Both the position numbers and the translations under genes were made by a program. From Sulfotelmatobacter sp963788225 (GTDB taxonomy: Bacteria; Acidobacteriota; Terriglobia; Terriglobales; Acidobacteriaceae): a DNA stretch of 64,000 bases. The notes beneath the pieces are model-generated. The model was not told the origin of the DNA. It saw only the letters and a list, made by a program, of their open reading frames with translations, and did not search any database. Location: the NCBI GenBank assembly GCA_963788225.1, contig CAWBGI010000001.1, forward strand, positions 186,001-250,000, in the 5' to 3' direction. Below, piece by piece: positions 56,801-64,000 of this stretch; position 1 is the stretch's first letter, and every line of letters starts with the position of its first letter.

Positions 56801-57471
56801 TGCTGCGCGCGTTTCGTGCAGTCGGCGGGTGGCCCACTCAAGCCCGATTTTGGCTTGAGTGGGCCAGCCCCAGCAACTATCTTGAATCGCAACCCGGAGA
56901 GCAGCCTCGCAGCAGCACACATCTCATTCATCCGTGCGAGACTGAGCTGGGTCACATGTCCCCCAAGTGCTGTTGCGACACCGTAACTGCATTATGCAGG
57001 TTCACCGCGCGCGGGGACTTCATGCCGTTCTCCTCGTTCAGAACGACCCGCCCTTCCATCCGGCAGGTTCCACGGCGAGAAGGCCGTTCGCTCCCAAACA
57101 ATTTCCACAACCCCATTGTGACATCTGACCTTGTCCACAGCCCATCACTTGCGCGATGATGGTTGAGGCCGTGACAGTCGGGTGAGCCCAAATCGTCGAG
57201 CCCGTAAGTTATTCATTGTTAAGAACTTAGTGTCTAAGCTCTTTGACATCAAGATCTTGCAGGGAATTTCACGCTAACACGATGATTTCATATTTTGCAA
57301 AAAGGGGGGGGTATACCCCCGATTTTCGGTACAGACCGGGAGCATCCCTGACACGCTGCAACGTCCTCGCGAAAGAAAATTTATTTTCGAGCAGATATCA
57401 ACAGCCTTTGGTGTCTCTCCGCTCGGTGCCGTAATATCGTCAGGTATAGGTTGTAACAGAAACGAGGACTC
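56801..57471. other. gene-free stretch with perfect palindromes
   Basis: About 670 bases; no convincing gene. It contains the 14-base stem GGCCCACTCAAGCC / GGCTTGAGTGGGCC (56831-56865) and the perfect palindrome GGGGGTATACCCCC (57307-57320) next to a run of eight G. The latter may be a control site for the aminotransferase gene. Confidence 0.55.
56831..56865. terminator. perfect 14-base hairpin after the micro-operon
   Basis: GGCCCACTCAAGCC-cgatttt-GGCTTGAGTGGGCC, all 14 pairs intact. No T-tract; either a terminator for the micro-operon or a dispersed repeat. Confidence 0.5.
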
Positions 57472-58635
57472 ATGAGCGCGATCGAACAAGTGAAGCCACA
57501 ACTAAAGCCGCAGCCTGCCGTACTTCAATTCCCCGCCCTCGCACCGCCTCGCCGCTACCTGTTCGGTCCCGGACCCAGCATGGTTCATCCCCGCGTCTAC
57601 GAAGCGCTCGCGAAGCCGATTGTCGGTCATCTCGATCCCTACTTCATCCAGGTCATGGGAGACGTGCAGCAATTGATCAAAACGGTTTACGGCACAAGCG
57701 ACGGCGCGACCCTCGTCATTTCCGGCACCGGCAGCGCGGGCATGGAAGCTGCCGTTGCCAACTTTGTTGAACCCGGCTCGAAGCTCGCAGTCTTCGCCAA
57801 CGGATATTTTCCCGATCGCCTCACCGAAATGGCGAAGCGCAATGGCGCGAACGTCGTGCGTTTCGAAAAGGCGTGGGGCGAAACTTTCACCGATGATGAA
57901 GCGAAAGAGTTCATCGCACGCGAGAAGCCTAAGGTTGTAGCTTACGTTCACGCCGAGACATCGACGGGAGCCTTGCAGTCGGGCTCGGCGATCTGTGCGG
58001 CTGCGCACGATGCAGGCGCTCTTGTGATTGCCGATTGTGTCACCTCGCTCGGCGGCGTTCCCGTCGAGTTCGACAAGACGGGAATCGACATCGCATACAG
58101 CTGCACGCAAAAAGGATTGAGCTGTCCGCCGGGATTGTCTCCGATGGCAATGTCGCCGCGCGCGATGGAATGGCTGCGCGCGCGCTCCACGCCTTCGCGC
58201 AGTTGGTATCTCGACCTCAAGCTGATTCACGATTACTCGACCGTCTCGCACCGCTATCATCACACCGCGCCGATTTCCATGTTCTACGCGCTGCGCGAAG
58301 CGCTGCTGGTGATCGCGGAAGAAGGAATCGAGAATCGCTGGGAACGGCATCGCCGCTGCCATAAGTTGTTCGTGAAGGGCGTTGAAGCAATGGGTCTGCG
58401 CATGCACGTTCCTGCTGAGCATCGCATTGCCACTTTGAACACAGTCTGCGTGCCCGAAGGCGTAGACGAAGCCAAAGTGCGCAAACAGCTTTTGAGCGGA
58501 CCAGGCATTGAAATCGCCGGCGGATTCGGGCCGCTCGCGGGCAAAGTGTTTCGCATCGGCGTGATGGGACCGTTGGCGACCGAAGATAACGTGCAGTTTT
58601 TCCTGAAGGAATTCAAACAAGCCCTGAGCGCATAA
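57472..58635 (+). CDS. alanine/serine-glyoxylate-type aminotransferase
   Basis: 387 residues, PLP class V. Seen: YLFGPGPSMVHPRVYEAL, the family N-terminus, VISGTGSAGMEAAVANF, VYVHAETSTGALQS-like AYVHAETSTGALQSG, IADCVTSLGGVPVEFD (PLP-binding Asp) and YSCTQKGLSCPPGLSPMA with the Schiff-base Lys at residue 214. The family transfers amino groups from alanine or serine to glyoxylate. Neighbouring malate synthase uses the same substrate. GAGGA precedes the ATG. Specificity for Ala versus Ser cannot be read here. Confidence 0.87.
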   Translation: MSAIEQVKPQLKPQPAVLQFPALAPPRRYLFGPGPSMVHPRVYEALAKPIVGHLDPYFIQVMGDVQQLIKTVYGTSDGATLVISGTGSAGMEAAVANFVEPGSKLAVFANGYFPDRLTEMAKRNGANVVRFEKAWGETFTDDEAKEFIAREKPKVVAYVHAETSTGALQSGSAICAAAHDAGALVIADCVTSLGGVPVEFDKTGIDIAYSCTQKGLSCPPGLSPMAMSPRAMEWLRARSTPSRSWYLDLKLIHDYSTVSHRYHHTAPISMFYALREALLVIAEEGIENRWERHRRCHKLFVKGVEAMGLRMHVPAEHRIATLNTVCVPEGVDEAKVRKQLLSGPGIEIAGGFGPLAGKVFRIGVMGPLATEDNVQFFLKEFKQALSA

Positions 58636-58674
58636 ACGCTCACGGAATATCGCGCGCGTGACGACGAGACTGAC

Positions 58675-59991
58675 TTACGTCGGCAAATGCTGGCCGCGTG
58701 TCTCGGCCGCAAATGGAATCAGCAGGAGTCCGATAACGAATGCGATCGCGGTAAGCGCTACCGGAGTTCCCAGCGATCCGTAATGGCGGACGCCGCTTCC
58801 CACGAGAAAAGTAATTCCCGCGCCGCCGAAGCGCGCGAACGAAGTGGAGAAAGCGAAGGCGCTGGCGCGACATTCCGTGGGATATTGCTCGGGCAGCCAG
58901 AGCGTGTAAACGGCAAAGTTTGCGCCGCCCAACCCCAGGAAAAACAAGCACACAAAAAAAAGCGGCAACGCGCTCGGGCCCATGTAGAAGAGTTTGCCGA
59001 AAGTGAGCCCGATGAAGATCGCCATTAGACAAAAGAAAAACGCGAGCGCGCCGCGGCGGCCGAGGCGCTCTGCCAGCGACGGCATGGCCAGGCAGCCGAG
59101 GATCGTCGCAGCCGAAACCAGCATTGTGCCCCACGAGGCCAACTGCGCGGCGTGCGGGCCGCCGCGGCCCCCAGCTTCGGCGAGAATAGTAATGGCCGAG
59201 GGAACGTAAACCGTTCCCGCCCACAAACCACAGATGGAAGCCAGCATCAGCAAGGAATTCAGAATCGTGCGCCGGCGCAACGTGTCCGAAAATAGCACCA
59301 CGAACGGACGCCACACCGCCCACGAACGGACCACATTCTCTTTCTTTTTCCACTTATCCGGTTCTGTAACGCCGTGTCGAACCCAGGCCAGCAAGAGCGC
59401 GGGCAGTCCGGCTACGACAAACATCGTGCGCCAGCCATAGCGGCTGCCGATCCAAAGGTTCGCCAGAGCGGCGAGAAAGAAGCCAACGTAGTAGCCGGTG
59501 TGCATCAATCCGGCGCCCATGCGGCGGCGATTCTCCGGCCACTCTTCGGCGACGAAGGTTCCGCCCATGGCCCATTCTCCGCCAATGCCGATACCGGCGA
59601 GCAGGCGCAGAATGGCGAGCTGCCAGACATTGACGACGAAGGCGCTCATGAAGGTGAACACCGAATACCACACGATGGTCAGCATCAGGGTGCGAACGCG
59701 GCCGTACCTGTCTCCGATGGGGCCCCACAAGAAGGCGAGTCCCCAGCCGATCAGAAACAGGGCGAAGGATAAAGCTCCGTAGTAGCCAATGTTGCCCTTG
59801 TTGACGGCGATACCGGAATGGGGCAGCAACTCGCGCACCGCGGGCACGAGCACGAGCGCGTAAACCACCGAGTCCATGCCATCGAGAGTCCATCCGCCCC
59901 AAGATGCCCAGAAGCCGCGAATCTGATTGCGGGTGAGAGTGGAAGACTGGATCGGAGCAGGAGGAGTCACTTCGTTCGCAGTTGTCGGCAT
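58675..59991 (-). CDS. MFS transporter
   Basis: 438 residues with twelve predicted membrane segments. Seen: RGFWASWGGWTLDGMDSVVY with the Asp typical of sugar/organic-acid carriers, WGPIGDRYGRVRTLMLTI (the MFS loop 2-3 motif), GIGIGGEWAMGGTFVAEEWP and PENRRRMGAGLMHTGYYVGF. The pattern matches aromatic-acid/metabolite:H+ symporters (GGEWAMG, EEWPENRR). It lies between the aminotransferase and PEPCK genes and probably imports an organic acid. Confidence 0.82.
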   Translation of the reverse strand: MPTTANEVTPPAPIQSSTLTRNQIRGFWASWGGWTLDGMDSVVYALVLVPAVRELLPHSGIAVNKGNIGYYGALSFALFLIGWGLAFLWGPIGDRYGRVRTLMLTIVWYSVFTFMSAFVVNVWQLAILRLLAGIGIGGEWAMGGTFVAEEWPENRRRMGAGLMHTGYYVGFFLAALANLWIGSRYGWRTMFVVAGLPALLLAWVRHGVTEPDKWKKKENVVRSWAVWRPFVVLFSDTLRRRTILNSLLMLASICGLWAGTVYVPSAITILAEAGGRGGPHAAQLASWGTMLVSAATILGCLAMPSLAERLGRRGALAFFFCLMAIFIGLTFGKLFYMGPSALPLFFVCLFFLGLGGANFAVYTLWLPEQYPTECRASAFAFSTSFARFGGAGITFLVGSGVRHYGSLGTPVALTAIAFVIGLLLIPFAAETRGQHLPT

Positions 59992-60093
59992 GACGGGGAA
60001 CTATATCAAAAAGAAGACGGGTCGCGAGGAAAAAGCTTTCGCGATAAGGCAAGCGGCCGGCGCTGCTTTCCTTCTCGGCGCTACTGCACCGGG

Positions 60094-61929
60094 CTACTTT
60101 GCGGCTTTCAGGCGGTCTTCCAGGGCTTTCAGTTCAGCGCTTAGGCCTTCTGGTAGATGGGTGCCGAATTGGGCGAAGTGTTCTTTGATGGACGGCACTT
60201 CGGCTAGCCAGCCTTCCACATCTACACGAAGCAGTTCGTCCACGTGAGCGCCTTTGATGTCTAGGCCCTTGGTGTCCAGATCGGCTACCTCGGGAATGCG
60301 GCCGATTGGAGTGTCCTTGGCGTGTACCTTGCCGTCGCAGCGCTGGAAGATCCATTTCAAGACGCGGCTGTTTTCACCGTAACCGGGCCAGAGGAATTCG
60401 CCGTTCTTGTCTTTGTTTTGGCGAAACCAGTTAACGTAAAAAATCCTGGGCAACTTCGCACCGGTGTGCTCTCCAATTTTCAGCCAGTGGGCGAAGTAGT
60501 CGCCCATGTGGTAGCCGCAGAATGGAAGCATGGCCATGGGATCGCGGCGCAGACGGCCTTCTTTGCCGGTGATCGCGAAGGTGGTCTCGCTGCTGGCCGT
60601 GGCTCCCAAGAAGGTGCCGTGCTGCCAATTGAAGGCTTCCGTAACCAGAGGAACGATTCCCGCGCGCCTGCCGCCGAAAAGGATGGCATCGATGGGCACG
60701 CCCTTGGGATCCTCCCATTCGGGAGCTATTACGGGACACTGGCTTGCGGGCGTGGTGAAGCGGGCGTTGGGGTGCGCGGCCTTGCGTCCTGAGTCCGGCG
60801 TCCACAAACGGCGCAGCCAGTCCACTAGTTTCGCGGGCTTCTCTTCCGTCATTCCCTCCCACCAAACGTCGCCGTCCATGGTCATGGCGCAATTCGTGAA
60901 GACGGAATTGCGGTTGATGGTAAGCATGGCGTTGAGGTTCGACTTCATGCCAGTGCCGGGCGCGACGCCGAAGAAGCCGTACTCGGGATTGATGGCGTAG
61001 AGCCGGCCATCGGCGCCAAATTTCATCCACGCGATGTCGTCGCCGATGGTTTCGACTCTCCAGCCGGGAAGGGTTGGAATCAGCATTGCCAGATTTGTTT
61101 TGCCGCAGGCGGAAGGAAAAGCGCCGGTTAGGTATTTGACTTGGCCGGAGGGACTAATCAGCTTCAGGATCAGCATATGCTCCGCCATCCAGCCTTCGTC
61201 GCGCGCCTGCACGGAGGCGATTCGCAGGGCATGACATTTCTTCCCTAGCAGCGCGTTGCCACCGTAGCCGGAACCGTAGGACCAGATCTCGCGGGTCTGC
61301 GGGAAATGGCAGATGTACTTGTGATCTTTGTTGCAGTTCCAGGTTGCGTTTGGTTGATTCGGCGCGAGCGGGGCGCCAATGGAATGCAGGCCGCGGACAA
61401 ATTCGCCGTCTTGGCCAAGAACGTCAAGTACATGGCTGCCCACGCGGGACATGACGTGCATGCTGACGACGACGTATGGAGAGTCGGTAATCTCCACTCC
61501 AATCTTTGAAATGGGCGAGCCGATTGGACCCATGCTGTAGGGAACCACGAACATGGTGCGGCCTACCATGGAGCCTGCGAACAGTTCGGCGAGCATCTGC
61601 CTCATCTTCGCCGGATCTTCCCAGTTGTTGGTGGGACCAGCTTCTTCTCTAGTGGGAGAGCAGATGAAAGTGCGGTCTTCGACGCGGGCCACATCGGCAG
61701 GGTCGGAGCGGACCAGGTAGCTGTTCGGCCGCTTGGCCGCATCGAGCGGGATCGCGGTTCCGGTGAGCACCAGCAGCCGCAACATCGCCTGGTATTCCTC
61801 GGGCGAGCCATCGCACCAATGAATGCGGTCAGGTTTGCACAACTGCGCAGCTTCTGCAACCCAGCGCTCGAGCCTGGCATGCTTCGGGTTGCTTGCGGCG
61901 GCGTCAACTTCGATGGTGGTGGTGGCCAT
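60094..61929 (-). CDS. pckG: phosphoenolpyruvate carboxykinase (GTP)
   Basis: 611 residues. Converts oxaloacetate and GTP to PEP and CO2, the entry to gluconeogenesis. Seen: RIHWCDGSPEEY, YVVVSMHVMSRVG, HSIGAPLAPNQ, the P-loop-like LTGAFPSACGKTNLAMLIP, the Mg/Mn ligand region GDDIAWMKFGADG, and ASQCPVIAPEWEDPKGVPID, all hallmarks of the GTP-type enzyme. The ATG at 61929 begins the conserved MATTTIEVDAAASN; a longer frame upstream has no homology and is dropped. Together with malate synthase it supports growth on C2 compounds or organic acids. Confidence 0.94.
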   Translation of the reverse strand: MATTTIEVDAAASNPKHARLERWVAEAAQLCKPDRIHWCDGSPEEYQAMLRLLVLTGTAIPLDAAKRPNSYLVRSDPADVARVEDRTFICSPTREEAGPTNNWEDPAKMRQMLAELFAGSMVGRTMFVVPYSMGPIGSPISKIGVEITDSPYVVVSMHVMSRVGSHVLDVLGQDGEFVRGLHSIGAPLAPNQPNATWNCNKDHKYICHFPQTREIWSYGSGYGGNALLGKKCHALRIASVQARDEGWMAEHMLILKLISPSGQVKYLTGAFPSACGKTNLAMLIPTLPGWRVETIGDDIAWMKFGADGRLYAINPEYGFFGVAPGTGMKSNLNAMLTINRNSVFTNCAMTMDGDVWWEGMTEEKPAKLVDWLRRLWTPDSGRKAAHPNARFTTPASQCPVIAPEWEDPKGVPIDAILFGGRRAGIVPLVTEAFNWQHGTFLGATASSETTFAITGKEGRLRRDPMAMLPFCGYHMGDYFAHWLKIGEHTGAKLPRIFYVNWFRQNKDKNGEFLWPGYGENSRVLKWIFQRCDGKVHAKDTPIGRIPEVADLDTKGLDIKGAHVDELLRVDVEGWLAEVPSIKEHFAQFGTHLPEGLSAELKALEDRLKAAK

Positions 61930-62308
61930 GCTTAATTGTCTCCCGTAGAACGAATCGCGGAATGCGGCACCCGTCGCTGAACCGAGGCGTCCAGCAGCCG
62001 TCGCCCGCGAGTGAACGCGAGACTCCGCTGGCGGCGGGCGAGCTTTTGGCGGCGACGACAAATCCCGGCGGCCACGCCTGCCTTATTCGCCCAGCGGTTT
62101 GAGTGCCGTGGGATAGTGTTCTTCATCCCAGACGCAGCCTTAGTATTCTCTCGCACTTGGGGACATTATTCCAGCGGATGGTGGCGCGCGTGGGTTGGAG
62201 TCACGTGTCAGCGTGATGTGGATCATACAGCGAGCGCAGAAAATTCAGCCCCAGCGCCGTAAGGCGCTGGGGCTGATGAACAGCGTGTCAGGTTAAAGAC
62301 ACTCAGTT
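61930..62308. other. gene-free stretch upstream of pckG with a terminator-like palindrome
   Basis: About 380 bases. It holds the pckG promoter region, not pinned down, and a strong stem at 62246-62275. No small gene detected. Confidence 0.55.
62246..62275 (-). terminator. 13-base perfect hairpin ending the fibre-like gene
   Basis: CAGCCCCAGCGCC-gtaa-GGCGCTGGGGCTG. Read leftwards it is followed by AATTTTCT, matching a terminator for the gene ending at 62309. It also resembles the acidobacterial GGCtaaaGCC palindromes. Confidence 0.7.
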
Positions 62309-64000
62309 CTACTTGGTTTTCAGGGCCGGTCTGGCAAGATGGGCAGTTTTCAGGTGAGCCTCTTGCGCTTTCCGGATGTCTTGCGCTCTCGGCATAGCAG
62401 GACGCCCAGTGAGCCGTTTCTTCGCATGCGGGATCATCTGTTCGGTCTTGTCAACCAACCGGAGTTGCTCGAAGCCTTTGCGCTTGGCCATGATGCGATA
62501 GTCGAAGGCGATGCTCGAAGTGCCTCCGCCGAGTTCGCGAACCTCGAATGATGTGGGCGATTTCTGGGCTACGTACAAACCTTTGCAGTCGCCGTTGGGA
62601 GTGAGGAATACGTGATATTCCACGCCGGTGTTGACGGTTTCGCCGAAGAGCGTGTCGATGTTGACGAGGGCTTGCCCATTCGACAACTGGCCGGAGCCGG
62701 CGTCTTCAAACCAGTGCTCGGCGGAGCCGATGCTGGGTACCGCAATCTTGCGCGAGTTTCCCGCGGGGACGACGCCGGTGATTGCGCCGTTGCAGGTCAA
62801 GTTACCGCTCACGTCGATGGTGCAGCTGCCGCCGTAATTGAGACTATACGTCTGCATAACGAGATATGCAGAAGATGTACTCTCGTCAGCCTCCAGATAC
62901 AACGTTGGGAAGTCCGAGGCGCTATTGTTCGCTCCATAGAGGGCATAACCATCGTCCGCTGTACCTTGGGTTCCGGTCCCGCCTGAGGTGTTGGTGTCTC
63001 CCCACACGCCGTCGAGATAGCCAATGCTGGTGCCTTCGGCGCTGGCGCCAACCAACTGGCCGTAGGTGCCGACGCCGCCAGCACTGGCGCTGTAGCCCCA
63101 GAGGCCAAAGGTTGCTGTGGTTGATCCAGATTCCACGCCATAGGCTGCGACTGAGAAGTTGGCGTCAGTGTCGTTCACTGAGTAGGTGCCGGTGAAGGCG
63201 CCGTTAAAGTATCCGCCATCATCCGTTCCGTAACCGACGACGGCGTCGTAAGTGCTGCTGGCGACATAGAGCCCATAGAAACCGGCGCTATTGATGTAGA
63301 TCCCGTCGCCGGCGGCGTTGTTGACGTCGAGGGCGTCCCCGGCCGTATTGGACAACGAGAGGGCAGGGCTGGTCTTTGAGACGCTGATCGAATTCGTGTT
63401 CGTGAATGCGTTCGTAGTGGCCAGCTCAGGTACTACGGCCGAGTTCAAGCTCAGACTCGTGCTGCCGCCGAGGGCGACCGAACCGCCGCCGCTGAGACCG
63501 CTGCCCGCGGTAACCGTGAGCGTCGAGTGCTGCAGCATGACGTTGGTCACGCCGCCCGTGGCGATACTTAGCGTTCCAGTCTTGGTGATTGGACCGCCTG
63601 TGAGGCCGGCGCCGCTGGCCACGCTGGTCACTGTGCCGGTGCCGGCGCTGGCGCAAGCCCAGACCGTGCCGCTATATTGCAGCACCTGGTTGGCGCTGCA
63701 GGTTTTCAGGCCGATCGTGTAGGTGCTGCCCAGGGTCATCGCTCCGGGGACGGTTAGTCCGCCGGCGGTGCTGGAATTCAAGGTAATCTTTGAGTTTGCG
63801 AGCATCGCGTTGGTGATTCCCGCCGAGGGCACTTTCAAGCTGAGCGTGCCGGTGGTGCCTCCGCCCGATAGCCCGCTGCCGCTAGCCGTAGTAACCCCGG
63901 TGATCGTGCCGGTCCCAGGGAACGTCTGGCCAGTGATAAACGTGACTTTGCCTGTGGAGTCGATTTTGAAACTTGTTCCGTTCACGGCCAAAGTGTTGTC
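62309..64000 (-). CDS. large fibre-like surface protein, N-terminus cut by the window
   Basis: 563 residues visible, open past the right edge. It is Gly/Ser/Thr/Ala-rich with repeated blocks (SGSGLSGGGTTGTLSL, GSGLSGGGSVALGGSTSLSL, GAGLTGGPITKTGTLSIATG) and then alternating segments such as GDALDVNNAAGDGIYINSAG, as in phage tail-fibre or adhesin-like proteins of Acidobacteria. The C-terminal 120 residues differ: SRKIAVPSIGSAEHWFEDAG, VEYHVFLTPNGDCKGLYVAQ, KSPTSFEVRELGGGTSS, a compact domain with a basic tail. The true start lies beyond the window. A terminator stands at 62246-62275. Confidence 0.72.
   Translation of the reverse strand, partial: DNTLAVNGTSFKIDSTGKVTFITGQTFPGTGTITGVTTASGSGLSGGGTTGTLSLKVPSAGITNAMLANSKITLNSSTAGGLTVPGAMTLGSTYTIGLKTCSANQVLQYSGTVWACASAGTGTVTSVASGAGLTGGPITKTGTLSIATGGVTNVMLQHSTLTVTAGSGLSGGGSVALGGSTSLSLNSAVVPELATTNAFTNTNSISVSKTSPALSLSNTAGDALDVNNAAGDGIYINSAGFYGLYVASSTYDAVVGYGTDDGGYFNGAFTGTYSVNDTDANFSVAAYGVESGSTTATFGLWGYSASAGGVGTYGQLVGASAEGTSIGYLDGVWGDTNTSGGTGTQGTADDGYALYGANNSASDFPTLYLEADESTSSAYLVMQTYSLNYGGSCTIDVSGNLTCNGAITGVVPAGNSRKIAVPSIGSAEHWFEDAGSGQLSNGQALVNIDTLFGETVNTGVEYHVFLTPNGDCKGLYVAQKSPTSFEVRELGGGTSSIAFDYRIMAKRKGFEQLRLVDKTEQMIPHAKKRLTGRPAMPRAQDIRKAQEAHLKTAHLARPALKTK

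Noticed and set aside
57502..58620. Long leftward frame across the aminotransferase gene
   Set aside because: Antisense to a well-supported PLP enzyme; composition typical of GC-rich shadows.
1..64000. tRNA or rRNA genes
   Set aside because: No T-loop plus acceptor-stem combination or rRNA-like sequence was found by eye; a dedicated scan could still find one.

Overview
The window is GC-rich and densely coded. It most likely comes from an Acidobacteriota chromosome (Terriglobia / Koribacter-like). I infer this from gene content and repeat style, not from a marker gene: DUF3857 transglutaminase-like giants, acidobacterial-type M28, M1 and HELTH peptidases, a DUF1844 protein, PEP-CTERM proteins, a Tat operon, and dispersed palindromes beginning TGTCATCCTGAGCGAAGC. 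I see no rRNA, tRNA, CRISPR array or intact transposase.

Layout. 1-5.6 kb: a leftward run holding an LD-carboxypeptidase (cut by the edge), dapF, an MgtC-family protein, a GT-C glycosyltransferase, a PfkB kinase and mtnP. 5.7-14.6 kb: an aspartyl-protease/PDZ protein, a HELTH metallopeptidase, an isocitrate/isopropylmalate dehydrogenase, a ygfZ-like gene, DUF1844, an MBL hydrolase, ribF and a small secreted protein. 14.8-24.3 kb: an M1-like peptidase; a periplasmic trio (PBP-like, YceI, b561-like); an EamA exporter without a normal start codon; a small redox protein, OsmC and a CDF exporter with three C-terminal domains; a SurA-like PPIase. 24.5-34.6 kb: an epimerase, an ankyrin protein, menG, aroB, nadB, TerC and two M28 enzymes. 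34.6-46.3 kb: tatA-tatC, three tandem DUF3857 proteins, a divergent GntR regulator, two glycine-zipper proteins and a C-terminal protease. 46.4-53 kb: a Tad-type prepilin peptidase with three TadE/G pseudopilin-like proteins, an AMIN-domain protein and two PEP-CTERM proteins. 53-64 kb: malate synthase, a toxin-antitoxin remnant, a micro-operon ending in an overlooked six-cysteine peptide, a glyoxylate-type aminotransferase, an MFS carrier, GTP-dependent PEP carboxykinase, and a large fibre-like protein cut by the right edge.

How genes work together. Malate synthase, the aminotransferase and PEPCK point to C2/glyoxylate use and gluconeogenesis. dapF and the LD-carboxypeptidase serve lysine and peptidoglycan metabolism. 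aroB, menG and nadB serve chorismate/menaquinone and NAD supply. Many products carry signal peptides, so the envelope and periplasm dominate.

Most unusual signals: (i) nine long intergenic hairpins that share an architecture (short words iterated on both arms) but use different words, some supplying stop codons or abutting start codons; (ii) a dispersed repeat read in frame inside the glycosyltransferase; (iii) two tandem DUF3857 proteins that have lost the transglutaminase Cys and His, beside one that keeps them; (iv) the 56.1-56.8 kb micro-operon; (v) a DapF with Ser in place of the second catalytic Cys.
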